64,000 nt of DNA from Rattus norvegicus (Eukaryota; Chordata; Mammalia; Rodentia; Muridae), in assembly GCF_036323735.1 (NCBI RefSeq), contig NC_086024.1:74034924-74098923 (forward strand), written 5' to 3'. Under the pieces are notes generated by a model, which was not told the origin of the DNA, did no database searches, and saw only the letters and a program-made list of their open reading frames with translations. This document shows positions 11,845 through 23,880 of the stretch, piece by piece. The position numbers and the translations under genes are program-made. Numbering within the stretch: position 1 is the first letter of the stretch; the number at the start of each line of letters is the position of its first letter.

Positions 11845-12702
11845 AGATGGAAAGAGCAACTCTCAATTTCATATGGAAAAAACAAAAAAACTTAGAATAG
11901 CAAAAAACAACTCTTGACAATAATAGAACTTCTAGGGGAAATCACCATTCCTGACCTCAAGCTATACTATAGGGCAATAGTGATAAAAATGGCATGGTGT
12001 TGGTACCGAAACAGACAGGTTGGTCAATAGAATAGAACTGAAGACCCAGAAACAAAGCCACACGCTTATGAACATTTGAACTTTGACAAAGAAGCCAAAA
12101 AATATACAACAGAAAAAAGAAAGCATCTTCAATAAATGGTGCTGGTCTAACTGGTGGTTGCTATGTAGAAAAAAAAAACTGATCCATATTTGTCACCTTT
12201 CCAAGTGAATCAGGGACCTCAACATAAAACCAGATATACTGAATTTAATAGAAGAGAAAATGGGAAAGAGCCTCAAACTCATGAGCACAGGGGATGGGGG
12301 CGGGGAGGGGGAGCGGGTTCCTAAACAGAACTTCAATGGCTCACACTCTAAGATCAAGAACTGATAAATGGGGCCTCGTGAAACTGGAAAGCTTCTGTAA
12401 GGCAAAGGACATAGTCAATAAGACAAATCGGCAATCTACAGATTGGGGAAAATATTCACTAACCCCACATTCAATAGAGCTCTAATATCCAAAATATATA
12501 AAGAACTCAAGAAGCTAACCTTCAAAAAACCAAACCACCCAATTAAAAACCACAGAGAATTCACAACAGAGGAATCTTGAATAGCTGAGAAGCACTTAAA
12601 GAAATGTTCAAAGTCCTTAGTGATCAGGGAAATGCAAATCAAAGCAACTCTGAGATCCCACCTCACACCAATCAGAATGGCTAAGCTCAAAAATTCAGGT
12701 GA
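11845..12702 (+). mobile_element. L1 ORF2 fragment, old, both ends truncated
   Basis: Matches the C-terminal half of L1 ORF2 found at 22230-23065 (for example ggcaatagtgataaaaatgg, aaatggtgctggt, aaggcaaaggacatagtcaa, ccacctcacaccaatcagaa). It has many stops and frameshifts. It stops inside ORF2 with no 3'UTR, poly(A) or TSD, so a later deletion probably removed the tail. It is older than the other L1 copies. Confidence 0.9.
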
Positions 12703-13021
12703 CAGCCCAAAAGATTTTTATTCTCTCTACTTTTTCTTCCATAACATCCATTGTATGCCTTTGATTGGGTTTCTCCACCGTCCATCATTCTAGCTGCCAC
12801 AGCGATCAGTAAGCTTAGCCAAGTAGCAACATTTAACTGGAGACATTGGCAAGCTATTTGTACCAATATTAGAATGAAAATAAATTAGAGGAGAAATCAC
12901 AAAAAAAATAATAAAGATTTTTGAAGATGAGTGACAGAGGAATGTTTCTTTGTGGGCATATGGGCTGATCACTCAAGGGGATTCAGTTCATAATTCCAGA
13001 AGAAGCATGGTTTGTGCCTCT
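12703..13021. other. No recognisable feature
   Basis: Unique AT-rich sequence; nothing supported. Confidence 0.5.
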
Positions 13022-13108
13022 GATTGTTTGTGCCTTTGTTTGTTTTGTTGTTGTTTTTGCTGTTGTTGTTGTCGTCGTCATCGTCGTTGTCGTTGTTGTT
13101 GTTGTTTT
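13022..13108. repeat. Imperfect (TTG)n/(GTC)n triplet repeat
   Basis: Runs of ttg pass through gtcgtcgtcatcgtcg and back to ttg. The CpG-containing GTC core is unusual in otherwise AT-rich surroundings. Confidence 0.9.
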
Positions 13109-13536
13109 TACACAGAGGCGATATGGCCTCCCAATCTACAACCACTGGTCCGCCTTGCTTTCCTACAGGTAGAGAAAGCTTCCTGGCAGAAGTCTTCTAG
13201 GAATGGTAGTTCCATCCTCCACAGAGCAAGCACTGTGCCTGGGCTAGCCCAAGCTCTGCTCCAAGAAACCCTAACCATCTTACTTTACCACAACAAGAAG
13301 GAACAGCTGCTCCAAGCAAGAGCTGGAAGAGAAAGAGCGAACTGCACAGAGAAAACAGGCAGAGAAAACCTGAAGCATGCTCACACTTGTGCTGCTCTCC
13401 GCCAAAGCTGTGGGTGTTGATAGCATTATTGTTTAATCTCTCTGAAGAATATGTGGGAGCGGAAAGCACAACATCCCCAAGTTGTTACTTTGTCACAACT
13501 TTACAGAATACATAAGCACTTCGGTAAATACACAGA
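13109..13536. other. No recognisable feature; moderately GC-rich
   Basis: A 156-codon open frame crosses the triplet repeat and this part, but half its residues come from the repeat and it has no recognisable domain. I do not call it a gene. Confidence 0.5.
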
Positions 13537-13558
13537 TTTTTTTTTTTTTTTTTTTTTT
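13537..13558. repeat. Poly(T) tract, 22 bp
   Basis: An uninterrupted T run. No SINE or L1 body is recognisable next to it, so its origin is unclear. Confidence 0.9.
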
Positions 13559-13770
13559 GCAAACTGTAAATCATCTGTGAGCCACCACTGTTCGACTAAT
13601 TACAGCAAGAAGCTGTGCTCATTAGCTGTTCTCATCTGGCTCACTGCACGACCTAAATAGTCCGTAAATGAGCCAGCAATTATTGCTGTATTACCACTAC
13701 CAGCTCCGCTCACATCAAAATATCTCCACCAAATGTTACGCCTGTTGGTATTATCAGGTTAGAAATTTCA
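13559..13770. other. Unique, low-CpG block; candidate conserved noncoding element
   Basis: Free of recognisable repeats and rich in ATTA/TAAT cores within mixed-composition DNA (agccagcaattattgctgta, cagctccgctcacatcaaaa). This texture is seen in developmental enhancers, but conservation cannot be tested here. Confidence 0.25.
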
Positions 13771-13799
13771 TAAACATATTGAAGCAGTTAATTGGGAGA

Positions 13800-15134
13800 T
13801 TATTAAAAAAAATGTGAAAATAGAATCATCAGTGAAAGAAGGTTTCATCAAAGCCCAGATAGGCGGCTCCACCTATAGACAAGCGGCTTAGAATGCCAGC
13901 ACTAGGAACGCTATGTAGGCTGCCTCTAACCTCCAGGAAGTGAGGATGGCAACAGAAATCTACCCACCTCCAACAAGAGAAAGGCAAAGCATTCATTCTT
14001 CTTCCACCTAGAGATGGTCTCAGTGTGGTCAAAATTAAACAGATACATGTACCAAGAGGCCTGAGCCACAAAAGAATGTAGAAAGCTGTTACATCAGGCA
14101 CTTAACATTTCCAACCCAACCCCAAGCAGACATACATCAAAGGAGATAAGAATTTGTTATTTGTTGATACAATTTACTTTAAGAAATGTTTTCAAACATA
14201 GTAAAGTGGAAAGAAATGAAGTAAAATAGTTTGAAGAATGATTTCCCAACACACTCAATACTTTTGAAACATCTATTTATAATATCTAATGAATAGCTAA
14301 TTAGCTGCATTCTTATTTATTCACTAGAATGTCCTCTTAGAGCTTCATTTCAGTTTTGTGGATACTCTGAAGTAACATATTAAAAAAAATTGCCATATTT
14401 CACTTTTTTTCAAATTTATCCAACTTTAATTAACCCAATTTAATGAATTCCCTTTGTGAACATTTTCTGCACAAAAATAGGGGCCCTCAATATTGAGACA
14501 CTTTATCTTGTTTTCATCATTACCATGATTATGTATTATGATCCTAAAAAATACAGAAGAAATAAAAATAAATGCTACTTAGAGTTAGTGAGTGCTATGA
14601 TTCTATTGGCAACTGCTGCCTTATCAGAGAAAGTAACAGTTTAATAAATAAGCATTTTATTTGAATCCTGTACTAGTTGCACTCGTACCAAACAAAAGCA
14701 GACTGTATTGGGTCAAATATTATAATTTACTCAGGCCTACGCTAACTCAGACAGACTTTGGACAGGATCTAGAGTGGAATCGACCACTGATCACTACCAT
14801 GACAATGACAAGTAATTCTTTTTAAACAGCAAATTGACATCAGTGGACAAAGAAATATGCTCAACTCTTGTCAACTGATAATTTAACATGGAATCCTTAT
14901 ACTAATCAGTGACTATATTTTCCATGGCTGCCATGATTGTCTGTAATACATGGCCACGGCATTCTTCAAAGTGTGTGCTCTACATTATACAGTTCAGAGA
15001 ACACTATTTTCCTGACTGCAAACCTTACCAACACTAATGCTATGTTCTGTGTGAGAGTTATTTCCCCTTTTTTTCTTCTTTAAAATTCTTAGAAAGACAG
15101 CTTACTTGGCGCTCTCCTCTCGTGACCTTCCCAT
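13800..15134. other. No recognisable feature
   Basis: Unique sequence. Short open frames near 13829-14101 (minus) and 14456-14644 (plus) have no recognisable domains or gene-like context. Confidence 0.5.
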
Positions 15135-15537
15135 GGACTAGTTTTGTGGCATCTTGACACAAAGTAGACTTATCTGAGAGCAAGGGACCACAATTGAGAA
15201 AATCCAGATAATACCTCCATAAGATTGGTTTATAGGCAACCTGTGAGGGTATTTCCTTAATTATAGATTCATATGGGAAGACCAGCCCATTGTGGTGATG
15301 CCTCCCCCGGGAATGTAGTTCTAGGATACACTTTAAAGAAGACTGAGCAAGTCAGAAGGAAAAAGCCATTAAGCAGGATCTTCCATGGTCTCAACATGGG
15401 TTCCTGTCCCCAGGTCTCTGCTTTGAGTTTTTTCCCTAAATTCTCTGAATGATCAACTGTAAGATAAAGTAGACCCTATCCTTCACAGGTTCCTTTTGGT
15501 CATGGTGTTTTATCACAACAACCCATAACAAAGATGG
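15135..15537 (-). mobile_element. Repeat R copy (medium interspersed repeat, family name uncertain)
   Basis: Reverse complement of the repeat at 51900-52434. Shared landmarks are the tcaattgagaaaatg-like block, the cagcccattgtggtgatgcc block and the terminal ttggtcatggtgttttatca. In this orientation it begins with ctagttttgtggcatcttgac. The family is very common in rodent genomes; I do not assign a name with confidence. It may be an LTR, given its length and ends. Confidence 0.7.
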
Positions 15538-15540
15538 ACT

Positions 15541-16175
15541 TGCCTTGATAAAGACAGTGACAGCTACAGGACAATTTCAGCATCACCTGAAAGAGTTCTA
15601 GAAAGATAATCTCTACATAAAGCCTGAATCCTCGGCTTAATGGCCTGAGAAACAAAGGGCTAGGCAAGAGACCATCATGGCCTTTGTGGCTTTTTCCCTT
15701 CATAAAAGAAAAGACACAACAATGTTCAGCCATGTAGAACTGAAGACCTAGCAGAAAACACATGGTCAGAAAACAGAAAACAGAGTGACTGTTAAAACGT
15801 ACTGTCATTATTTTATGTGAACTTTATTCAAGGCTCACTCTTTTGTATTCTGGAAAGTAGATTGAATCCTGTCGAAAGCTGGTTACAAAAATAATCCTTT
15901 GACTGTTTGCAATGTGATATCATATCAACAGGCATTTTAAAGTACCTGTTTTGTTACTACTGCCACACGCAATACAATGGAGGACTCACCTTTGCCATTG
16001 TCAAGTGACTTAGCCTTCTATGGCTATAGTTACACTGAAGCTCATGTGCCAAGTATTCCTTAAATCCTCTCGGCTTTTCAATCATTTTATATTGTGGTGC
16101 TATTTTAAAATAATATATTCAAGTAGATGTGATCTATTTCAAAAGCACATTGAAGAATTAAAAGACTAGGGTTGG
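15541..16175. other. No recognisable feature
   Basis: Unique sequence up to the start of L1a; nothing supported. Confidence 0.5.
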
Positions 16176-16809
16176 GTTTCTAGCTGGCGCCCTGACCTCA
16201 CTGATCCCGGCCCACAGCTCCCTGCTCCCAAACCCCAAGGGAGAAAGAACTGATCACCCAGAAGTGTGGGCAATCCTGAGACTGCAGGGCAGGAGAGACC
16301 GTCACATCTGCCCACCTTGGCCCACATGTTGGCCCAAGAGGAAACTGTATAGTGCCTCTGGACATGGGAAGATTGTAGCAGTCAAGCTTCAGGAGCCAGG
16401 CAGACCAGTCTGACCCAGATCTGAAAGGACCCGGTCAAACAGCTCCGTGCACCCAAATCTGGTATAGGGGAGAGCTAGACCTTCAGAGGGGCAGACATGC
16501 CTGGGAAACCAAATGAGAATACTCTCTGCCCACATTTCTGACTCTAGAGGAAAACACCTAGTGTCATCTGGACCCCTGTGCACAGGGACCTAAGAGAAGT
16601 ATGGGCAGGCCCATCTGGTTCCCACACACAGAGACAGCTGAAAGCCAGTAGACAGGAAAGAGTACACATTTGAGAGCAAAACACTCTGTTCCCATAACTG
16701 GCTGAAAGAAAACAGGAAAACAGGTCTACAGCACTTCTGAAACACAGGCCTATAGGAAGGTCAAGCCACTGTCAGAAATAGCAAAACAAGTAAAACTAGA
16801 GACAACCTG
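16176..16809 (+). promoter_or_regulatory. L1a 5'UTR
   Basis: Matches the reverse complement of the leader at 4202-4760 (ccttcagaggggcagacatg, cacatttctgactctagagg, gaacactctgttcccataa-like). It holds less than one full unit plus upstream sequence. The left end at 16176 is where L1 similarity begins (tagctggcgccctgacctca). Confidence 0.8.
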
Positions 16810-17869
16810 ATGGCAAGAGGAAACCAAACAACAGAAACCAAGACTACATGACATCACCAGAGCACAATTCCCCCACCAAAGCAGACACTGAATATCCAAA
16901 TACAACAGAAAAGCAAGATCTAGATTTAAAATCACATTTGATCATGATGCCGGAGGATTTCAAGAAAGACATAAAGAACTCCCTTAGAGAAATGCAGGAA
17001 AACATAAGTAAACAAGTAGAAAGCCTTGGAGAAGAAACACAAAAACTCCTGGAAAGAATTACAGGAAAACACAATCAAACAGGTGAAGGAATTGAAAATG
17101 GAAATAGAACCAATAAAGAAAGCAGAAAGGGAGACAACGTGGGATATAGAAAACCAAAGGAAGAGACAAGGAGCTGTAAATATAAACATCACCAACAGAA
17201 TACAAGAGATAGAAGCGAGAATCTCAGGAGCAGAAGATTACATAGAAATCATCAACACAACTGTCAAAGATAATGTAAAACAGAAAAAGCTACTAGCTCA
17301 AAAAAATACAGGAGATCCAGGACACAATGAGAAGATCAAACCTAAGGATAATAGGTATAGAAGAGAGTGAAGACTCCCAACTCGAAGGACCAGTAAATAT
17401 CTTCAACAAAATCATAGAAGAAAACTTCCCTAATCTAAAGAAAGAGATGCCCATAAACATACAAGAAGCCTACAGAACTCCAAATAGATTGGACCAGAAA
17501 AGAAACTTATCACGTCACATAATAGTCAAAACACCAAATGCACAAAACAAAGAAAGAATATTAAAAGCAGTAAGGGAAAAAGGTCAAGTAACATAAAAAG
17601 GCAGACCTAACAGAATTACACCAGACTTCTCACCAGAGACTATGAAAGCCAGAAGATCCTGGACAGATGTCATACAGATCCGAAAAGAAAACAAATGCCA
17701 GCCCAGGTTACTGTACACAGCAAAACTCTCAATTAACATAGATAGAGAAACCAAGATATTCCATGACAAAACCAAATTTACACAACATCTTTATACAAAT
17801 CCAGCCCTACAAATGATAAAGCCCAACATACGGAGGCAAGCTACACCCTAGGCAAAGCAAGAAATAAAT
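16810..17869 (+). pseudogene. L1a ORF1, several lesions
   Basis: ATG at 16810 (MARGNQTTETKTT, then stop) follows a deletion of the usual basic N-terminal stretch, which shifts the frame. The coiled coil is read in two frames (16848-17273 and 17026-17370), with only one copy of the 66-bp-type repeat region left, the RRM part in a third (17327-17596), and a TAA at 17594-17596 replaces the Tyr codon found in other copies. The C-terminal domain (KARRSWTDVIQ) continues from 17642. It cannot encode a full ORF1 protein. The TAA at 17594 is shared with the minus-strand copy at 26103-26101. Confidence 0.9.
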
Positions 17870-17939
17870 AGTTTTGAAACAAAACAAAAAAAAGACAAGC
17901 ACATAAACATAACCTCATAACTAAATACAAACACAACAA

Positions 17940-18026
17940 GAGGCAACAATCACTATTCCTTAATATCTCTCAACATCAATGGACTCAATTCCCTAATAAA
18001 AAGACACAGATTAACAAACAGATACC
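17940..18026 (+). pseudogene. L1a ORF2, N-terminal stub only
   Basis: Encodes the first residues of the endonuclease domain (NNHYSLISLNINGLNS-type), then stops matching L1 after ttaacaaacagatac at about 18024. The catalytic domains are absent. Confidence 0.85.
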
Positions 18027-18572
18027 GGCACTGGAGTTGCAGGTCCCCTGCGCTCCAGACACCGCCTGGACCTGAAGGGACGAGATCAACAGTTCTCTGC
18101 ATCCAAATCCCATGGGAGGGAGAGCAAAACCTTCAGAGAGGCAGACACGCCTGGGAAACCAGAAGAGACTGCACTCTGCCCGCATTTCTGACTCCAGAGG
18201 AAAACACCTAAAGCCATCTGGGACCCTGGTACATGGGGACTCCGGGAAAAGGCGCAGGCCCTCCTGGTTGCCACCCTCACAGAGAGCTCAAAAGCAAAAC
18301 CCCACGAGCAAACTTGAGCTTCAGGACCACAGGTAAGACCAACTTTTCTGTTCCAAGTGACCTCTCTGGTGAACTCAGGACACAGACCCACAGGAACAGC
18401 TGAAAACCAGTAGACAGGAAAAACTACACGCCTGAAAGCAGAACACTCTGTTCCCATAACTAGCTGAAAGAAAACAGGAAAACAGGTCTACAGAACTCCT
18501 GACACACAGGCCTATAGGACTGTCTAGCCACTGTCATAAATAGCAGAACAAACTAACACCAGAGATAATCTG
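18027..18572 (+). promoter_or_regulatory. L1b 5'UTR (partial)
   Basis: About 546 bp aligned with the reverse complement of 4202-4750. It begins cactggagttgcaggtcccc directly after the L1a ORF2 stub. It holds less than one ~606-bp unit, so much of the usual promoter may be missing. Confidence 0.8.
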
Positions 18573-19629
18573 ATGGCGAGAGGGAAGCACAGGAACCCAA
18601 GCAACAGAAACCAAGACTACATGGGATCATCTGAGCCCAATTCTCCCACCAAAGCAAACACTGAATAACCAAACACACCAGAAAAGCAAGATCTAGATCT
18701 AAAATCATATTTGATCATGATGCTGGAGGACTTTCCCTTAGAGAAACAGGAAAACATAAATAAAGAAGTAGAAGCCTATAGAGAGGAATCACAAAAATCC
18801 CTGAAAAAAATTCCAGGAAAACACAATCAAACAGTTGAAGGAATTAAAAATGGAAATAGAAGCAATCAAGAAAGAACACAGGCAAACAACCCTGGATATA
18901 GAAAACCAAAGGAAGAGACAAGGAGCTGTAGATACAAGCATCACCAACAGAATACAAGAGATAGAAGGGAGAATCACAGAAGCAGAAGATTCCATAGAAA
19001 TCATCGACACAACGGTCAAAGATAATGTAAAACGGAAAAAGCTACTGGTCCAAAACATACAGGAAATCCAGGACTCAGTGAGAAGATCAAACCTAAGAAT
19101 AATAGGTATAGAAGAGAGTGAAGACCCCCAGCTCAAAGGACCAGTAAATATCTTCAACAAAATCATAGATGAAAACTTCCCTAACCTAAAGAAAGAGATG
19201 CCCATAAACATACAAGAAACCTACAGAACTCCAAATAGATTGAACCAGAAGAGAAATTCCTCCCATCACATAATAGTTAATACACCAAATGCACAAAACA
19301 AAGAAAGAATATTAAAAGCAGTAAGGGAAAAAGGTCAAGTAACATATAGAGACAGACCTATCAGAATCACACCAGACTTCTCACCAGAGACTAAGAAAGC
19401 CAGAAGATCATGGAGAGATGTCATACAGACCCTAAGAGAACACAAATGCCAGCACAAGTTACTGTATCCTGCAAAATTCTCAATTAACATAGATGGAGAA
19501 ACCAAGATATTCCATGACAAAACCAAATTTACACAATATCTTTCTACAAATCCAGACCTACAAAGGATAATAAATGATAAAGCCCAACATATGGAGGCAA
19601 GCTACACCCTACAAAAAGCAAGAAACTAA
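18573..19629 (+). pseudogene. L1b ORF1, early stop and deletion
   Basis: Starts MARGKHRNPSNRNQDYMGSS at 18573, but codon 32 (18666-18668) is TAA where the copy at 4201 has a Tyr codon. A further deletion near 18732 removes the first part of the coiled coil, including extra 66-bp units. From 18835 to 19629 the frame is open for 264 codons and covers the end of the coiled coil, the RRM-like part (RRSNLRIIGIEESED) and the C-terminal domain ending LQKARN. Translation from the internal Met at 18835 would lack most of the trimerising coiled coil. Confidence 0.92.
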
Positions 19630-19687
19630 TTGTCTTGGCAACAAAACAAAGAGAAGAAAAGCACAAAAACATACCTCACATCCAAAT

Positions 19688-22600
19688 ATGAATATAACAA
19701 GAAGCAATAATCACTATTCCTCAATATCTCTCAACATCAGTGGTCTCAACTCCCCAATAAAAAGACATAGATTAACAAACTGGATATGCAATGAGGACCC
19801 TGCATTCTGCTGCCTACAGGAAACACACCTCAGAGAAAAAGACAGACACTACCTCAGAGTGAAAGGCTGGAAAACAACTTTCCAAGCAAATGGTCTGAAG
19901 AAGCAAGCTGGAGTAGCCATTCTAATACCAAATAAAAACGATTTTCAACTAAAAGTCATCAAAAAAGATAAGGAAGGACACTTCATATTCATCAAAGGAA
20001 AAACCCACCAAGATGAACTCTCAATCCTAAATATCTATGCTCCAAATACAAGGGCACCTACATACATAAAAGAAACCTTACTAAAGCTCAAAGCACACAT
20101 TGCACCTCACACAATAATAGGAGGAGATTTCAACACCCCACTCTCATCAATGGACAGATCATGGAAACAGAAATTAAACAGAGACGTAGACAGACTAAGA
20201 GAAGTCATGAACCAAATGGACTTAACAGATATTTATAGAACATTCTATCCTAAAGCAAAAGGATATACATTCTTCTCAGCTCCTCATGGTACTTTCTTCA
20301 AAATTGACCATATAATTGGTCAAAAACGGGCCTCAACAGGTACAGAAAGATAGAAATAAACCCATGCGTCCTATCAGACCACCACAGGCTAAAGCTGGTC
20401 TTCAATAACAATAAGGGAAGAAGGCCCACATATACATAGAAGTTGAACAATGCTCTACTCAATGATAACCTGGCCAAGGAAGAAATAAAGAAAGAAATTA
20501 AAGACTTCTTAGAATTTAATGAAAATGAAGGTACAACATACCCAAACTTATGGGACACAATGAAAGCTGTGCTAAGAGGAAAACTCAAAGCGCTGAGTGC
20601 CTACAGAAAGAAACAGGAGAGAGCACATGTCAGCAGCTTGACAGCACACCTAAAAGCTCTAGAACAAAAAGAAGCAAATACACCCAGGAGGAGTAGAAGG
20701 CAGGAAATAATCAAACTCAGAGCTGAAATCAACCAAGTAGCAGCAAAAAGGACCATAGAAAGAATCAACAGAACCAAAAGTTGGTTCTTTGAGAAAATCA
20801 ACAAGATAGATAAACCCTTAGCCAGACTAACGAGAGGACACACAGAGTGTGTACAAATTAACAAAATCAGAAATGAAAAGGGAGACATAACTACAGAATC
20901 AGAGGAAATTCAAAAAATCATCAGATCCTACTACAAAAGCCTTTATCTAACAAAACTTGAAAATCTGCAGGAAATGGACAATTTCCTAGACAGATACCAG
21001 GTACCAAAGTTAAATCAGGAACAGATAAACCAGTTAAACAACCCCATAACTCATAAAGAAATAGAAGGAGTCATAAAAGGTCTCCCAACCAAAAAGAGCC
21101 CAGGTCCAGACAGGTTTAGTGCAGAATTCTATCAGAACATCATAGAAGACCTCATACCAATACTATCCAAACTATTCCACAAAATTGAAACAGATGGAGC
21201 CCTACCGAATTCCTTCTATGATGTCACAATTACTCTTATACCTAAACCACAAAAAGACCCAACAAAGAAAGAGAACTTTAGACCAATTTCCCTTATGAAT
21301 ATCGACGCAAAAATACTCAATAAAATTCTAGCAAACCAAATCCATGAGCACATCAAAATAATCATCCACCATGATCAAGTAGGCTTCATCCCAGGCATGC
21401 AGGGATGGTTTAATATATGGAAAACAATCAACGTGATCCATTATATAAACAAACTGAAAGAACAAAACCACATGATCATTTCATTAGATGCTGAGAAAGC
21501 ATTTGACAAAATTCAACACCCCTTCATGATAAAAGTCCTGGAAAGAATAGGAATTCAAGGCCCATACCTAAACATAGTAAAAGCCATATACAGCAAACCA
21601 GTAGCTAACATTAAACTAAATGGAGAGAAACTTGAAGCAATCCCACTAAAATCAGGGACTAGACAAGGCTGCCCACTCTCTCCCTACTTATTCAATATAG
21701 TTCTTGAAGTTCTAGCCGGAGCAATCAGACAACAAGAGGAGATCAAGGGGATACAGATTGGAAAAGAAGAAGTCAAAATATCACTATTTGCAGATGATAT
21801 GATAGTATATTTAAGTGATCCCAAAAGTTCCACCAGAGAACTACTAAAGCTGATAAACAACTTCAGCAAGGTGGCTGGGTATAAAATTAACTCAAATAAA
21901 TCAGTAGCCTTCCTCTACACAAAACAGAAACAAGCTGAGAAAGAAATTGGGAAACAACACCCTTCATAATAGTTCCAAATAATATAAAATACCTCGGTGT
22001 GACTTTAACCAAGCTAGAGAAAGATCTGTACAATAAGAACTTCAAGACTCTGAAGAAAGAAATTGAAGAAGACCTCAGAAGATGGAAAGATCTCCCATGC
22101 TCATGGATTGGCAAGATTAATATAGTAAAAATGGCCAGTTTACCAAAAGCATCTACAGATTCAATGCAATCCCCATCAAAATACCAATCCAATTCTTCAA
22201 AGAGTTAGACAGAACAATTTACAAATTCATCTGGAATTAAAAAAAACACCAGGATAGCTAAAACTATCCTCAACAGTAAAAGGACTTCAGGGGGAATCAC
22301 TATCCCTGAACTCAAGCAGTATTACAGAGTAATAGTGATTAAAAACTGCATGGTGTTGGTACAGAGACAGACAGATAGACCAATGGAATAGAATTGAAGA
22401 CCCAGAAATGAACCCACACACCTATGGTCACTTGATTTTTGACAAAGGAGCCAAAACCATCCAATGGAAAAAAGATAGCATTTTCAGCAAATGGTGCTGG
22501 TTCAACTGGAGGGCAACATGTAGAAGAATGCAGATCGATCCATGCTTATCACCCTGTACAAAGCTTAAGTCCAAGTGGATCAAGGACCTCCACATCAAAC

Positions 22601-23513
22601 CAGATACACTCAAACTAATAGAAGAAAAAGTGGGGAAGCATCTCGAACACATGGGCCTTGGAGAAAAATTCCTGAACAAAACACCAATGGCTTATGCGCT
22701 AAGATCAAGAATTGACAAATGGGATCTCATAAAACTGCAAAGCTTCTGTACAGCAAAGGACACTGTTGTTAGGACAAAACAACAACCTACAGATTGGGAA
22801 AAGATCTTTACCAATCATACAACTGATAGAGGGCTTATATCCAAAATATACAAAGAACTCAAGAAGTTAGACCGCAGGGAGACAAATAACCCTATAAAAA
22901 ATGGTGTTCAGAGCTAAACAAGGAATTCACAGCTGAGGAATGCCAAATGCCTGAGAAACATCTAAAGAAATGTTCAACATCTTTAGTCATAAGGGAAATG
23001 CAAATCAAAACAACCCTGAGATTTCACCTCACACCAATCAAAATGGCTGAGAATAAAAACTCATGTGACAGCACATGCTGGCGAGGATGTGGAGAAAGAG
23101 GAAGACTCCTCCATAATTGGTGGGATTGCAGACTGGTACAACCATTCTGGAAATCAGTCTGGAGGTTCCTCAGAATATTTGACATTGAACTACCTGAGGA
23201 CCCAGCTATACCTCTCTTGGGCATATACCCAAAAGATGCCTCAACATATAGAAGAGACACGTGCTCCACTATGTTCATAGCAGCCTTATTTATAACAGCC
23301 AGAAGCTGGAAAGAACCCAGATGCCCTTCAACAGAGGAATGGATACAGAAAATGTGGTACATCTACACAATGGAATACTACTCAGCTATCAAAAACAATG
23401 ACTTTATGAAATGCATAGGCAAATGGATGGAACTGGAAAATATCATCCTGAGTGAGGTAAACCAATCAGAGAAAAACACACATGCTATGCACTCATTGAT
23501 AAGTGGCTATTAG
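19688..23513 (+). pseudogene. L1b ORF2 (endonuclease/reverse transcriptase), multiple frameshifts
   Basis: The endonuclease domain begins at 19688 (MNITRSNNHYSSISLNISGL) with QETHL and GDFNTPLSSMD motifs intact. A 1-bp loss in the A run at 20322-20326 shifts the frame, giving a stop at 20353; a TAG at 20437-20439 replaces a Trp codon. From 20443 to 21969 (508 codons) the frame is open and includes the reverse transcriptase core: KKSPGPDRFSAEFYQ, DAEKAFDKIQHPFM, GTRQGCPLSPYLFN and the FADD catalytic motif at 21787-21798. Further shifts lie near 21950, 22000-22250 and 22905. The C-terminal Cys-rich part (CWRGCGERG) is at about 23080-23130 and the stop is at 23511-23513. The core active-site motifs survive but the polyprotein is broken at least four times. 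Confidence 0.94.
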
Positions 23514-23880
23514 CCCAAATGCTTGAATTACCCTAGATGCACAGAACACATGAAACTCAAGAAGGATGATCAAAATGTGAATGCTTCACTCCTTCTTTAA
23601 AAGGGGAACAAGAATACCTTTGGCAGGGAATAGAGAGGCAAAGTTTAGAACAAAGGCAGAAGGAACACCTATTCAGAGCCTGCCCAACATGTGGCCCATA
23701 CATATACAGCCATCCAATTAGACAAGATGGATGAAGCAAAGAAGTGCAGGCCGACAGGAACCAGATGTAGATCTCTCCTGAGAGACACAGCCAGAATACA
23801 GCAAATATATAGGCTAATGCCAGCAGCAAACCACTGAACTGAGAACGGGACCACCGTTGAAGGACTCAGAGAAAGGACTG
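23514..23880 (+). other. L1b partial 3'UTR
   Basis: Matches 54342-54705. It ends abruptly near 23880 before the polypurine tract, so no polyadenylation region remains. Confidence 0.85.

Larger units (their letters stand above)
16176..18026 (+). mobile_element. L1a: 5' half of an L1, truncated early in ORF2
   Basis: Contains a 5'UTR (16176-16809), a broken ORF1 (16810-17869), the intergenic spacer and the first ~80-100 bp of ORF2, stopping at about 18026. The next base begins the 5'UTR of L1b. No 3'UTR, poly(A) or TSD exists for L1a, so its 3' half was lost, probably by recombination or deletion. Confidence 0.92.
18027..23880 (+). mobile_element. L1b: nearly full-length L1, 3'UTR truncated
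   Basis: Reads 5'UTR (18027-18572), ORF1 (18573-19629), ORF2 (19688-23513) and a partial 3'UTR (23514-23880). The 3'UTR stops before the polypurine tract and poly(A); other copies continue with gaagagctygaaggggctcg where this one changes to aggaagtaagctaaacaatg. No TSD is available. Lesions in both ORFs make it non-autonomous. Confidence 0.94.

Noticed and set aside
12950..13420. 156-codon frame with Cys-rich run
   Set aside because: The Cys run is the translation of the TTG/GTC triplet repeat; no domain elsewhere.
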